The notes: generated by a model from the letters alone, not told the origin. 64,000 nt of DNA from Rothia sp035916755 (GCF_035916755.1 NZ_JAYWIX010000004.1:124001-188000); one strand, 5' to 3'. Shown: positions 1 through 8,879, counted from the first letter of the stretch. A program made the numbers and translations.

Positions 1-532
1 CGTTCTCGTGGGCCACACGGGCCAGGCCCTCTAGGTCAGCGACCTGACCCGAGGGGTTAGCCACGGTCTCGGTATAGAGGGCCTTGGTTTCGGGGCGGAT
101 TGCGGCGGCAAAGTCGGCAGGGTCGGTGCCGTCCACAAAGGTCGTGTCGATACCGAAGCGGCGCAGGGAAACATCCAGCTGGGTGATGGTACCGCCGTAG
201 AGGTTGGACGAAGCAACGATATGGTCGCCGGCCTGGCAGAGTGCCGCGAAGGTAATGAACTCAGCGGCCATACCCGAGGCAGTCGCTACCGCGCCGATAC
301 CGCCCTCCAGCGAAGCGATGCGCTCTTCCAGCGCCGCCACGGTCGGGTTGCCCAGGCGGGAGTAGATGTTGCCGTACTTCTGCAGGGCAAAAAGGTTGGC
401 GGCGTCGTCCGCGTCCTTAAAAACAAAGGAGGTGGACTGGTAAATCGGAACCGCACGGGCACCGTGCTCGGCGTCGGGGGTACCGCCCGCGTGCAGGGCG
501 CGGGTGCGGAAGCCAAAAGTATGCTCAGCCAT
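1..532 (-). CDS. metY: O-acetylhomoserine sulfhydrylase, 3' part outside window
   Basis: The reading frame starts at ATG 532 (minus strand) behind a purine-rich CAGGAGAG and runs off the left edge, so only about the first 177 residues are present. The N-terminus (MAEHTFGFRTRALHAGG, then a run on PIYQSTSFVFKD and YSRLGNPT) is typical of the Cys/Met-metabolism PLP enzymes, and the residue choice fits MetY, which makes homocysteine from O-acetylhomoserine and sulfide in the cytoplasm. The PLP lysine lies beyond the edge and cannot be checked. Cystathionine gamma-synthase is the main alternative. Confidence 0.85.
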   Translation of the reverse strand, partial: MAEHTFGFRTRALHAGGTPDAEHGARAVPIYQSTSFVFKDADDAANLFALQKYGNIYSRLGNPTVAALEERIASLEGGIGAVATASGMAAEFITFAALCQAGDHIVASSNLYGGTITQLDVSLRRFGIDTTFVDGTDPADFAAAIRPETKALYTETVANPSGQVADLEGLARVAHEN

Positions 533-605
533 GGACTCTCCTGATGGTAGGCGTAGTTCTCTACCCTCCATAGTCACCCATGCCCGCACTGCGGCGGTAA
601 CTTAT

Positions 606-618
606 TTCACCGTGTGAA
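606..618. promoter_or_regulatory. Small palindrome upstream of metY
   Basis: TTCAC-CGT-GTGAA lies about 75 bp upstream of the metY start. A 12-base core, TCACCGTGTGAA, recurs at 8813-8824 in front of treR. It could be a site for a shared regulator; this is inference from the repeat alone. Confidence 0.3.
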
Positions 619-762
619 CAGGTTACGCAGCGTTACTATAACGTGACCAAAACCCCCAGCTTCTCTACAAGCTAGCTCATAGGAAAACACAGGGTTCTAC
701 GAGAGAATAGAGAAAGTTTTGTCACCGGGCGGCTGCCCGCACTCGCAGAAGAAAGGGCACTC

Positions 763-1389
763 GTGCTCCAGAACATTATCGACTGGGTTATCTCCATCAT
801 GGAAGCCATCGGATCCCCCGGTGTTGGCCTGGCGGTCTTCCTTGAGAACGTCTTCCCGCCCATCCCCTCCGAGGTTATCCTGCCGCTCGCTGGCTTCACC
901 GCCTCCCAGGGCTCCATCAACGTAGTAGCCGCCTTCATCTGGGCGACCGTCGGCTCCCTGGCCGGCGCCTACTTCCTCTACTACCTGGGGGCTGCTATCG
1001 GGGCTGACCGCCTGCGCAAGATTGCGGCCTGGATGTGGCTGGTCAAGGTTGAGGACGTCGACAACGCCCTGGCCTGGTTCGACAAGTACGGCAAGGCCTC
1101 CATTCTGATCGGCCGCGTAATCCCCGGTATTCGTTCCCTTATTTCGATTCCCGCCGGTATCGACCGCATGAACCCGCTGACTTTCGGTCTTTATACTCTG
1201 CTCGGTTCCTCCATCTGGAATGCCCTGCTCATCTACTGCGGCTGGGTCCTGGGCGAAAACTGGCACGCTGTTGAAGGCGTCATCGATCAGTACTCCAAGG
1301 TGGTCTACGCCCTGGTAGCCCTGGCCCTGGTGGCCATCTTCATCTGGCTGCTGCGCCGCGCCCGCCAGGAAAAGCGCGACGTAGCCTAA
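763..1389 (+). CDS. DedA family membrane protein
   Basis: The 208-residue protein starts at GTG 763 after a GAAAGGG purine run. It has the DedA/SNARE-associated hallmarks: an early re-entrant segment with ENVFPPIPSE, a central F/Y-x-R-(F/I)-(V/I)P-G-x-R motif seen as GRVIPGIRSLISIPAG, and several hydrophobic segments ending in an Arg/Lys-rich tail. DedA proteins sit in the cytoplasmic membrane and some recycle lipid carriers such as undecaprenyl phosphate; the substrate here cannot be read from sequence. It stands alone between metY (divergent) and a long hairpin, so it is probably monocistronic. Confidence 0.88.
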   Translation: MLQNIIDWVISIMEAIGSPGVGLAVFLENVFPPIPSEVILPLAGFTASQGSINVVAAFIWATVGSLAGAYFLYYLGAAIGADRLRKIAAWMWLVKVEDVDNALAWFDKYGKASILIGRVIPGIRSLISIPAGIDRMNPLTFGLYTLLGSSIWNALLIYCGWVLGENWHAVEGVIDQYSKVVYALVALALVAIFIWLLRRARQEKRDVA

Positions 1390-1449
1390 CGGCGGGCGTC
1401 CTCACGGCTTAAGCTGAGCCCCGCGCCCGCACCTGCTCCCCTCGCCCAT

Positions 1450-1512
1450 GGGGACCTTAAAACCTAAAAGGGACCGCGTAATACGCGGTCCCTTTTAGGT
1501 TTTAAGGTCCCC
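1450..1512. terminator. 63-bp perfect palindrome between convergent genes
   Basis: Two 31-base arms are exact reverse complements around a single central A. It separates dedA (+) from the RNase H-fold gene (-), so it can end transcription from both sides. Its arm sequence is clearly related to the hairpin at 13666-13726. Confidence 0.8.
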
Positions 1513-1548
1513 TTTGAGGAAGTAAGGCGCCCTACGGCAGCGGCCCCG

Positions 1549-2745
1549 CTACTTCCACAAGCGGTTACGGGCGTGCACCACCGACGGGCGAATCTGAATC
1601 CAATCCGCACAGGGCAGACGCAGAGCCTTCTCACACCCAGACAGGGCAGTAATAATAGACTCGCACCGCTTGTTGAACTCAGAGACATGCCCCTTATCCA
1701 CAATCTGCCCGGGGAAATGCCGGTGCATCTTCGACACAGAATCCGACGACTCCTGCAGCCCGTGCCCGGTATGCCCCGGGATGTGCTTCACCAACACCCG
1801 GCGCTCCCGAATGGCCTCGGTCAGCCGCCCCATCTCGTCCAAAACCTGCTGGTTCTGCACGCCCTCTTCAACCCAGGTGTTGTAAACCCAGCGGTTGTGC
1901 GCCAGGCGCAGCACAAAGGTCAGAGCCCCCAGCGAATCGGTGTGAATAATCAGCTGACGGCCACCGTGGTAGAAGATATTAAAAGCAGCCAACATGGCCG
2001 AGAGTTCCCCGGTCATAATGTTCGTTGCATCGTAGTGGGCGTGGAAGAAGAAGCCGTCTTCGCTCACCCCGCCGATGCCCATGCGTCCGCCCTTTAAATA
2101 CTTCTTATTGTTCGTTGACCTGTACGAACAGTCGGTAAAGACGCTGTACTCCACCAGCTTCTCTACCGGCAGCTGGGCGGTGTTCTTCTCAAACTCGGTA
2201 TGGGCCAGACGCGAGGCCTCGTCCATGAAGTGGGGCATGAGCTCCCCCGCGGGAGTGCCAATCAGCTTCACGTGAATCTCACCCAGAGAGTGCGACTCGT
2301 AGGGGTTCATCACCTTATCGATAGAGCGGTACTCCAAAAAATCGCGGAAGGCCGTGAACTTGCGGAAGAGCAGCTTCAGGTAGTGCTTATCGGCGGCCAC
2401 AGTGATGAGGTTGGTCTTGTAGTCCTCGGGGATAGCCTCCATCGCGGCCAAGATGGCGCGGCCGAGCATGTCGGTGTGCACGGTGTCGCAGGGGTCCATG
2501 AGGCTGTGGGTCAGGGATTCGGCGATAGGCTCGCTTTCAATGACCTCTCGCTCGCCGTTTTCACGCGAGATAAAGGCGAAGGACGTCAGCCCCACATGGC
2601 AGTCACCGGCGGCTCGCACCTGGTCCATGACCACCACAATCACTGCCACGCCCTGCTCGGTAAACCCTGCCGGGTAGGAGCTGGTGTAGTCTGGCGGCTC
2701 CCAGGTTAGTTCACATTTTTTGATATGTGCAGGCGTGATTTCCAC
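1549..2745 (-). CDS. RNase H-fold protein of unknown role
   Basis: A 398-residue protein whose C-terminal half carries an RNase HI-like fold. Candidate acidic metal ligands are D205 (VFTDCSY), E247 (TGELSAM) and D270 (IHTDSLGAL), followed by a His-containing stretch near 325-328 (GHTGHG) where RNase HI proteins have their last catalytic residues. The first 195 residues match no domain I recognise. RNA-DNA hybrid cleavage or a nuclease role in nucleic-acid handling is plausible from the fold, not shown. The gene starts at ATG 2745 and converges on dedA. Function is best left as hypothetical with an RNase H fold. Confidence 0.65.
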   Translation of the reverse strand: MEITPAHIKKCELTWEPPDYTSSYPAGFTEQGVAVIVVVMDQVRAAGDCHVGLTSFAFISRENGEREVIESEPIAESLTHSLMDPCDTVHTDMLGRAILAAMEAIPEDYKTNLITVAADKHYLKLLFRKFTAFRDFLEYRSIDKVMNPYESHSLGEIHVKLIGTPAGELMPHFMDEASRLAHTEFEKNTAQLPVEKLVEYSVFTDCSYRSTNNKKYLKGGRMGIGGVSEDGFFFHAHYDATNIMTGELSAMLAAFNIFYHGGRQLIIHTDSLGALTFVLRLAHNRWVYNTWVEEGVQNQQVLDEMGRLTEAIRERRVLVKHIPGHTGHGLQESSDSVSKMHRHFPGQIVDKGHVSEFNKRCESIITALSGCEKALRLPCADWIQIRPSVVHARNRLWK

Positions 2746-2884
2746 ATTATTCAGCTCCTAGGGGGTGTCTATAGTTGTTTTGCTTACTCTTTAAAGCTAT
2801 ATCAAGTTCACGCCGTTTTGCCAACAGGTGAGGGGCATCGGGGCCCTCTTCACTCTCTCGGTGAACACCCACCAGCTTCGCGGA

Positions 2885-2937
2885 GCGTCCACCCCGCGCG
2901 TAAGCACCGCGCGAGTCTGGTGGGCACTCACGGACGG
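2885..2937. repeat. 53-bp direct repeat, copy 1
   Basis: Identical over 53 bases to 6453-6505, in the same orientation. The two copies bracket the low-GC block 3101-6318 (cyclodeaminase, Lrp, permease). Each copy is followed downstream by a GC-rich palindrome. Confidence 0.9.
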
Positions 2938-3000
2938 GCGGGCGGACGCCGAGGCAGCCCGGCAGGAGACAAACCGGGTAAGAACTACAAAACCCCACAC

Positions 3001-3044
3001 AAGGACGCCTGCCCCGGCTTACGTAAGCCGGGGCAGGCGTCCTT
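3001..3044. terminator. 44-bp perfect palindrome, terminator
   Basis: Two 22-base arms pair exactly with no loop residue left over; the outer arms end in A/T runs. It lies just past the stop of the minus-strand ornithine cyclodeaminase gene. Confidence 0.8.
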
Positions 3045-3100
3045 TGAAGCGGTACTCACCGCTACCCAAGATTTATAGAATATGGCTCATCTAGACCTGA

Positions 3101-4129
3101 TTAACCTACGGGCTTGAGCGATCCAACAAGTGAAAATAGGTCTTTAGGATCCTCAGGGTCAGCGATAAGTTCAATGTAGTCCTGCAAATCGCTATCTTTA
3201 GTCCAGTCACGCACACACCGCAAGGCAGAGAAATCAGCAATTGCAAAACCAACTGAATCAAACAAAGTAATTTCTTCATCTGATGTGCGTCCTGACTCAG
3301 CTCCGGTGAGAACCTTCCAGAATTCAACCACAGGGAAGTCGTCCTCTACCTGCTGAATCTCGCCTTCAATACGGGTTTGAGGCGGGAACTCTACAAATAC
3401 AGTAGAGTCACGCACGATTTGCTCTTCTAGCTCTGTCTTACCCGGGCAGTCACCACCAACCGCATTGAGATGCACTCCCGGAGCTACCTGATCACGAGTC
3501 AAGATTTTGTTTTGGGCTTTATCTGCAGTGCAGGTAGTAATGATATCGGCGCCCTCCACAGCTTCATCGACAGAGGAAGCTGTATGGATTTTAAACCCAA
3601 GAGGCTCCATGTTGCGGCGGAACTTTTCCATTGCGGCAGGATCTGTATCAAAGATCCTCAAATCCTCAATCCCCATTGCAGCACGGAAACCTAGTGCCTG
3701 GAACTCTGACTGCGAACCGCTACCGATCATCGCCATAGTACGAGACTCAGGACGTGCAAGTTTTCTTGCCACCATAGCTGAAGTAGCTGCCGTGCGCAGA
3801 GCGGTTAACAGAGTCATCTCTGCAATAAATGTAGGATAGCCATTATCAACATCTGCTAGCATCCCATACGCGGTAACGGTTTGGAAACCACGGGCTGGGT
3901 TTGAAGGGTGGCCATTGACGTACTTAAACGAGTACTCTTCGCCATCGGAGGTGGGCATCAGTTCAATGACACCAAATGGTGTATGGCTAGCCACACGGGC
4001 AATTTTGTCGAACTTCTCCCACCTCGTGAAGTCACGTTCGATGTAGTCGATCATGGTGTCGATAATTTTTTCAACACTCTCGCGCTGAATCCAACGTGCC
4101 ATATTAGTGACATTAACAAACTGAACCAT
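3101..4129 (-). CDS. Ornithine cyclodeaminase family enzyme
   Basis: A 342-residue member of the ornithine cyclodeaminase/mu-crystallin family. An NAD(P)-binding segment (MIGSGSQSEF, about residue 134) and the family signature near 245-275 (TCTADKAQNKI, NAVGGDCPGKTEL) are visible; length is normal. Ornithine cyclodeaminase turns L-ornithine into L-proline and ammonia in the cytoplasm. The GGDCPGKTE segment with its aspartate favours a true ornithine cyclodeaminase over the alanine-dehydrogenase-like branch. The neighbouring divergent Lrp gene and the amino-acid permease suggest an inducible uptake and breakdown unit. Base composition is lower in GC than the flanking genes, hinting at transfer. 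Confidence 0.85.
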   Translation of the reverse strand: MVQFVNVTNMARWIQRESVEKIIDTMIDYIERDFTRWEKFDKIARVASHTPFGVIELMPTSDGEEYSFKYVNGHPSNPARGFQTVTAYGMLADVDNGYPTFIAEMTLLTALRTAATSAMVARKLARPESRTMAMIGSGSQSEFQALGFRAAMGIEDLRIFDTDPAAMEKFRRNMEPLGFKIHTASSVDEAVEGADIITTCTADKAQNKILTRDQVAPGVHLNAVGGDCPGKTELEEQIVRDSTVFVEFPPQTRIEGEIQQVEDDFPVVEFWKVLTGAESGRTSDEEITLFDSVGFAIADFSALRCVRDWTKDSDLQDYIELIADPEDPKDLFSLVGSLKPVG

Positions 4130-4169
4130 GTAGTGCTCTCTTCATTGAGGATGGACTAGATACAAACCT

Positions 4170-4198
4170 GTGACAAGTACAACAGTACAATCGGTCAC
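4170..4198. promoter_or_regulatory. Nested palindrome, likely Lrp operator
   Basis: GTGAC and GTCAC flank two GTAC boxes in the gap between the divergent cyclodeaminase and Lrp genes. This position is the usual place for autoregulated Lrp/AsnC control; binding itself is inference. Confidence 0.5.
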
Positions 4199-4270
4199 CA
4201 TAACCTAAAAGTAAAAAAATGATCTATTTTTCACCTGATGAGAGCAGATTGTATATACAGCACTAACATT

Positions 4271-4711
4271 ATGACTATGAGACCTTTGAGTGACCTAGAA
4301 ACCAAACTCATCACTGAGTTACGCATCAACGGGCGAGCTTCTATATCTCACCTTGCGGAGACATTGGGGGTGACGCGGGCAACCGTTACGAAGAAAATGG
4401 ATGCTCTCGAGAGCGAGGGCATCATTGTTGGCTACACCGTGCGGACCACAACAGATAGTCGCCCCGATGAAGTACACGCTATTTCCATGGTTGCACTGGA
4501 ACGCAAAAATGCCACCCAAGCCATCGCAGACTTACGCGGGGTCCCCGAGGTTATGGCGTTACATACTACTAACGGCAGCTGGGACTTGGTTCTCGAAGTA
4601 ACCTGCAGAACCCTAGCCGACTTCGATAGAGTCCTGCATCATATACGTTCTGTAGCCGGAGTCGTAAATACTGAATCTAGCCTGCTTCTTCGCACCATTA
4701 GTCGGCTGTAG
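4271..4711 (+). CDS. Lrp/AsnC family transcriptional regulator
   Basis: A 146-residue regulator starting MTMRPLSDLE. An N-terminal winged-helix HTH (about residues 7-55, with ISHLAETLGVTRATVTKKM) is followed by an RAM/AsnC ligand-binding domain (about 65-140). An upstream frame to 4238 exists, but the family start and a TATACA box at 4254-4259 make a short or leaderless message from 4271 more likely. Placed head-to-head with ornithine cyclodeaminase and next to an amino-acid permease, it most likely senses an amino acid (ornithine, proline or a relative) and controls both. Confidence 0.85.
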   Translation: MTMRPLSDLETKLITELRINGRASISHLAETLGVTRATVTKKMDALESEGIIVGYTVRTTTDSRPDEVHAISMVALERKNATQAIADLRGVPEVMALHTTNGSWDLVLEVTCRTLADFDRVLHHIRSVAGVVNTESSLLLRTISRL

Positions 4712-4754
4712 AAGAAGGGCGCCCATACCGCCATGAGGTGTGGGCGCCCTTCTT
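4712..4754. terminator. Bidirectional hairpin terminator between Lrp and permease genes
   Basis: A 14-bp perfect stem (AAGAAGGGCGCCCA and its complement) with a 15-nt loop follows the Lrp stop directly, with T-rich ends on both strands, serving the two convergent genes. Confidence 0.85.
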
Positions 4755-4773
4755 TCATGTGTGAGACTCTGAG

Positions 4774-6318
4774 TTAGTCGTCTGAGGTAAGATCTCTGTG
4801 GATTTTCACGCTACCTTGTGTGCGTTGCAGGTAAGCGTCGGTTCCCGGACGATGGGCAACAATAGGGAAGTTGCCGGTGTAGCCTTCTCGTACACGAGCA
4901 ATCTCGTTAACCCGGTTACGTACAGCAAACCAACCTCCTACTAGTACAGGAACCAGTAGGATAAAGGAACCGAGAGTCCAGGTTCCCACCGGGTAATCTA
5001 CGGCCATCAGCACAATCACAGCTGCCAAGAAGGCAAGTACCAACCAGTCGCTAACGGGCGACAGAGGAGCGCGGTATTCAGGGCGTTGGTATTTACCTTG
5101 CTTCGCTAGTTTGACGAATTTCATGTGCGAAAGAGTAATTGCGGCCCAACCCGCCATTGTTCCTAGAGCACCCATATTCAGCACAATCTCAAAGGCCTGC
5201 TCTGGGACAACAAAGTTAAGGAATACGCCAGCAACCGCCACTCCTGCGGTGAGCACAATACCGCCAAAAGGTACACCGCTCTTAGTCAGCTTGCCCGCAA
5301 ATAATGGAGCTGACCCTGCTTGAGACATGGAGTACATAATGCGACCGGTTGAGTAGAGACCGGCATTCAGTGATGAAAGTGCCGCTGTAATAACCACTAG
5401 CTGCATGATAGGGGCAGCATACTCAACACCAATCGACCCAAAGAAAGTTACGAATGGGGATTCACCAGCCGAGTAGGCGGTGTAGGGAAGCAGTAGACAC
5501 AGTAGAAGCACAGATCCAACGTAGAACACTGCAATACGCAGAATCACGGTGTTGATGGCTCGGGGAATGATTTTGCGAGCGTCCTTAGTTTCACCGGATG
5601 TAGTGCCCACCAGTTCAATACCTGCATAGGCAAAAACAACACCTTGAACCACAATCAAAGCAGGCAGTACCCCGTTAGGTATTAAGCCTCCGTTATCGGT
5701 AATGAGTGAGAATCCGGTAACGCTACCTGTCGGAGTACCAAAAATCACCATGTAGATACCCACTAACATAAAAATTACAAGCGCGGCAATCTTGATTAGC
5801 GAGAACCAGAACTCCATCTCGCCAAAGACCTTCACCGAAACTAAGTTGAAGCAGAGTACAAAGCAGACCACGATGAGGGCCATAATCCACTGATCCACTC
5901 CCGCAATAAAGGAGCTGTATTGACCGAACCATTTGATATAAATGGCGATAGCAGTTGCATCAGCTACGGCAGTCATTGCCCAGTTGAGCCAGTACAACCA
6001 CCCAGATACATAAGCGGCTTTCTCCCCGTAGAATTCGCGGGAGTACGAAACGAAAGAGCCTGATGAAGGTCGGTGAACAATCAGTTCACCCAGAGCACGC
6101 AAAATGAGATAGCCGAAAAAGCCACAAATTGCATAAAGAATAAATAGTGAGGGACCAGCAGTTTCTAATCGTGAGCCTGCGCCCAAGAAAAGACCAGTAC
6201 CAATCGCGCTACCCATAGCAATCATTTGAAGCTGGCGGCGACCTAGGCCTTTGTGCAAGCCATCATCTTCGTGAGCGAAAGGATCTTCGGTCACGACTGG
6301 AGGTGTCTGTTGCGACAT
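4774..6318 (-). CDS. APC-superfamily amino-acid permease
   Basis: The likely start is ATG 6318 behind AAGGGA, giving 514 residues; a longer frame to 6495 runs into the repeat and is not needed. The protein has the AAT-family opening after a short acidic tail (LGRRQLQMIAMGSAIGTGLF) and about 12 membrane segments. It resembles bacterial proton symporters such as the GABA, proline or D-serine/D-alanine/glycine permeases (GabP, ProY, CycA type). The substrate cannot be assigned, but the adjacent ornithine cyclodeaminase and Lrp gene favour ornithine, proline or a related amino acid. Lower GC than the surrounding genome. Confidence 0.85.
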   Translation of the reverse strand: MSQQTPPVVTEDPFAHEDDGLHKGLGRRQLQMIAMGSAIGTGLFLGAGSRLETAGPSLFILYAICGFFGYLILRALGELIVHRPSSGSFVSYSREFYGEKAAYVSGWLYWLNWAMTAVADATAIAIYIKWFGQYSSFIAGVDQWIMALIVVCFVLCFNLVSVKVFGEMEFWFSLIKIAALVIFMLVGIYMVIFGTPTGSVTGFSLITDNGGLIPNGVLPALIVVQGVVFAYAGIELVGTTSGETKDARKIIPRAINTVILRIAVFYVGSVLLLCLLLPYTAYSAGESPFVTFFGSIGVEYAAPIMQLVVITAALSSLNAGLYSTGRIMYSMSQAGSAPLFAGKLTKSGVPFGGIVLTAGVAVAGVFLNFVVPEQAFEIVLNMGALGTMAGWAAITLSHMKFVKLAKQGKYQRPEYRAPLSPVSDWLVLAFLAAVIVLMAVDYPVGTWTLGSFILLVPVLVGGWFAVRNRVNEIARVREGYTGNFPIVAHRPGTDAYLQRTQGSVKIHRDLTSDD

Positions 6319-6452
6319 GACATCCCTTATCTGTGTAGTGAGGATTTCAAGCCACAGGTTTATCAATATGTAGATTACATCACAAGTCTGCCAAAGGGAA
6401 ACAGACCAAGAAAAAGCTTCAGCGGCTACCGGGGGAGCACCACCCTCGCGTG

Positions 6453-6505
6453 GCGTCCACCCCGCGCGTAAGCACCGCGCGAGTCTGGTGGGCACTCACG
6501 GACGG
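6453..6505. repeat. 53-bp direct repeat, copy 2
   Basis: Identical to 2885-2937 and in direct orientation. The GC composition changes sharply between this copy and the permease gene. Confidence 0.9.
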
Positions 6506-6583
6506 ATGCCCCCTCCCCTAACAGCCCGGGCAGGCAGGGGGCGGACGCGCGCTGAGTTAACCCGGGCAAGCCCCCTCCAGCAC

Positions 6584-6629
6584 AAGGATGCCCCGCCCCG
6601 GCTTGTGCAAGCTGGGGCGGGGCGTCTTT
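6584..6629. terminator. GC-rich hairpin terminator of ilvD
   Basis: Two 21-base arms with few mismatches and a 4-nt loop lie just beyond the ilvD stop. It is placed relative to repeat copy 2 much as the palindrome 3001-3044 is to copy 1. Confidence 0.75.
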
Positions 6630-6650
6630 ATTTTGGGTGAAACCGCGGTT

Positions 6651-8489
6651 TTACTCGGGGACGATGCGCACCGCGCCTTTGTCGGCGCTGGTGACCATGG
6701 AGGCGTAGGCGCGCAGGGCGCTGGAGACCTGGCGTTCACGGGGCTTGGTGGGCTTCCAGGGGGCAGGGCCCTTCTTAGCCCGACGCTCGGCCAGCACCTC
6801 GTCGGAGACGTTCACGCGCAGGATGCGGTTGTGAACGTCAATCTCGATCTCGTCACCGTGCTCAATCAGGCCCACGGCGCCGCCGGCGGCAGCTTCGGGG
6901 GAAATATGGCCGATGGAGATACCGGAGGTGCCACCCGAGAAGCGTCCGTCGGTAATCAGGGCGCACTTCTTACCCAGGCCCAGACCCTTGAGGTAGGAGG
7001 TGGGGTAGAGCATTTCCTGCATGCCGGGGCCACCCTTGGGGCCCTCGTACTGGATGACGACGATGTCGCCCTCCTTCACGTTCTTCGACAGGATTTCGAA
7101 GACGGCCTCGTCCTGGGACTCCACCACGAAGGCCTTGCCGACGAAGTGGAAGAGCTCCTCGTCGATACCGGCGCTCTTGATGATAGCCCCGTCCTCGGCG
7201 ATGTTGCCGTAGAGCACAGCCAGACCGCCGTCCTTGGTGTAAGCGTGCTCAACGGCGCGGATGCAGCCGTTTTCGGCGTCGGTTTCGTGGCTCTCGTACT
7301 TGTTGGCGGTAGAGAAGGCCTGGGTGGTGCGGACGCCGCCCGGGGCAGCCAGGAAGAGCTCCTTGGCAGTGTCGGTGGCGGCGCCGGAACGGATGTCCCA
7401 GTCAGAGAGCCACTGCTGGAGGGAGTCGGAGTGCACGGAGTGGACATCACGGTTCAGCAGACCTGCGCGGTCCAGTTCGCCGAGCAGAGCGGGAATACCG
7501 CCTGCGCGGTGCACGTGCTCGATGTGGTACTTGGTGGAGTTGGGAGCTACCTTGGCCAGGCAGGGCACCTTACGGGAAATCGCATCGATGTCGCGCAGGG
7601 TGAAGTCAACGCCGGCTTCGTGGGCAATCGCCAGAATATGCAGAACGGTGTTGGTAGAGCCGCCCATAGCAACGTCCAGGGCCATGGCGTTCTCGAAGGC
7701 AGCCTTGGTGGCAATGGAGCGGGGCAGCACGCTCTCGTCATCCTGCTCGTAGTAGCGCTTGGCCAACTCAACAATCTTGGCGCCAGCTTCGAGGAAGAGC
7801 TGCTTGCGGGCAACCTGGGTGGCCAGGGTGGTGCCGTTGCCGGGCAGGGCCAGGCCGATAGCCTCGTTCAGGCAGTTCATGGAGTTAGCGGTGAACATAC
7901 CTGCGCAGGAGCCACAGGTGGGGCAGGCGTTCTTCTCAACCTGGGCCAAGGCGTCGTCGCTGACGCTGTCGTCTACGGCCATGACCATGGCGTCCACCAG
8001 GTCGAGGCGGTGCTCAACGACGCCCTCGATGCCTTCACCGGATTCCATGGGGCCGCCGGAGACGAAGATGACGGGGATGTTCAGGCGCATAGCCGCCAGG
8101 AGCATACCGGGGGTGATCTTGTCACAGTTAGAGATACAGACCAGGGCGTCGGCGCGGTGGGCGTTGACCATGTATTCGACCGAGTCGGCGATCAGGTCGC
8201 GGGAGGGCAGGGAGTAGAGCATACCGTCGTGGCCCATGGCGATACCGTCGTCCACGGCGATGGTGTTGAATTCCTTGGCTACGCCGCCTGCTTCGCGGAT
8301 TGCACCGGCGACCAGTTCGCCCATGTTCTTCAGGTGCACGTGGCCGGGCACGAACTGGGTGAAGGAGTTGGCAATAGCGATGATGGGCTTGCCGAAGTCG
8401 TCGTCGCCCATGCCAGTGGCGCGCCACAGTGCGCGGGCACCTGCCATGTTTCTGCCGTGGGTTGATGTGCGCGAGCGCAATTCTGGCAT
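6651..8489 (-). CDS. ilvD: Dihydroxy-acid dehydratase
   Basis: A 612-residue IlvD. It dehydrates 2,3-dihydroxy-3-methylbutanoate (and the isoleucine homologue) to the 2-keto acid, the third common step of valine, isoleucine and leucine synthesis. The iron-sulfur cysteines appear in CDKITPG and CPTCGSCAGMF, and the GRFSGGTSG signature sits near the C-terminus; length is normal for the long form. The start ATG 8489 follows a GGGAG box. It stands alone with a hairpin behind it. Confidence 0.96.
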   Translation of the reverse strand: MPELRSRTSTHGRNMAGARALWRATGMGDDDFGKPIIAIANSFTQFVPGHVHLKNMGELVAGAIREAGGVAKEFNTIAVDDGIAMGHDGMLYSLPSRDLIADSVEYMVNAHRADALVCISNCDKITPGMLLAAMRLNIPVIFVSGGPMESGEGIEGVVEHRLDLVDAMVMAVDDSVSDDALAQVEKNACPTCGSCAGMFTANSMNCLNEAIGLALPGNGTTLATQVARKQLFLEAGAKIVELAKRYYEQDDESVLPRSIATKAAFENAMALDVAMGGSTNTVLHILAIAHEAGVDFTLRDIDAISRKVPCLAKVAPNSTKYHIEHVHRAGGIPALLGELDRAGLLNRDVHSVHSDSLQQWLSDWDIRSGAATDTAKELFLAAPGGVRTTQAFSTANKYESHETDAENGCIRAVEHAYTKDGGLAVLYGNIAEDGAIIKSAGIDEELFHFVGKAFVVESQDEAVFEILSKNVKEGDIVVIQYEGPKGGPGMQEMLYPTSYLKGLGLGKKCALITDGRFSGGTSGISIGHISPEAAAGGAVGLIEHGDEIEIDVHNRILRVNVSDEVLAERRAKKGPAPWKPTKPRERQVSSALRAYASMVTSADKGAVRIVPE

Positions 8490-8879
8490 CGATAGCTCCC
8501 AAGAAAGTTTGTGGTTGGAGATTTGGGTACTAGTCTACGCCTGAGCGCGGGTAGTCCACAGGATGGGAAGCGGCGTTCTCACATACTGGAGAAGGGGCGG
8601 ACGCCGGCGGCCCGCTTCTCACGACGAGAGAGTGCGTTTCGCGCCACACCCGGTGCGAGCAGTGCTCTTACTAACCATTGTTTCCGCATGCCAGACTCGC
8701 ACCCTCCCGGTAAAAACCGGCATGTCACTACCCTGTCTAACGTGTGACACAAATTTATAGGTGTTTCTCTCGCAAACCCCTGAGGTGCGCCCTAGACTAT
8801 AGGGAAACACAATCACCGTGTGAAACCCTCACTCCATCTCACACAATGTGCTCTTGCACCTATTACATAGGGGAACCAA
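8490..8879. other. Divergent promoter region of ilvD and treR
   Basis: No gene is supported. Near treR there are the shared box TCACCGTGTGAA (8813-8824), a wider GTGTGA...TCACAC inverted pair, and a CCTAT-TAC-ATAGG palindrome next to the treR ribosome binding site, any of which could be a GntR/TreR operator. No attenuator-like leader peptide for ilvD was found. Confidence 0.5.

Larger units (their letters stand above)
2746..3100. other. Intergenic stretch holding a 53-bp repeat and a palindrome
   Basis: No gene is supported. It contains copy 1 of a 53-bp repeat (2885-2937) and a 44-bp palindrome at 3001-3044 that serves as terminator of the cyclodeaminase gene. The open frames on both strands are by-products of the palindromic GC-rich sequence. 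Confidence 0.7.
6319..6650. other. Intergenic stretch with repeat copy 2 and terminator
   Basis: No gene supported. It holds the permease 5' region, copy 2 of the 53-bp repeat and the ilvD terminator hairpin. Confidence 0.7.

Noticed and set aside
697..1266. 189-codon minus-strand frame opposite dedA
   Set aside because: Antisense shadow; dedA has the motifs and the start signal.
6319..6495. 59-residue extension of the amino-acid permease
   Set aside because: It runs into the 53-bp repeat; ATG 6318 has an AAGGGA box and the usual family start.
6588..8465. 625-codon plus-strand frame opposite ilvD
   Set aside because: Mirror frame of a conserved gene; Gly/Val/Ala-rich low-complexity sequence with no family pattern, typical of GC-rich antisense frames.
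8818..8843. CRP-type site TGTGA...TCACA upstream of treR
   Set aside because: The spacing is 15 bases, not the 6 expected for CRP/GlxR sites.
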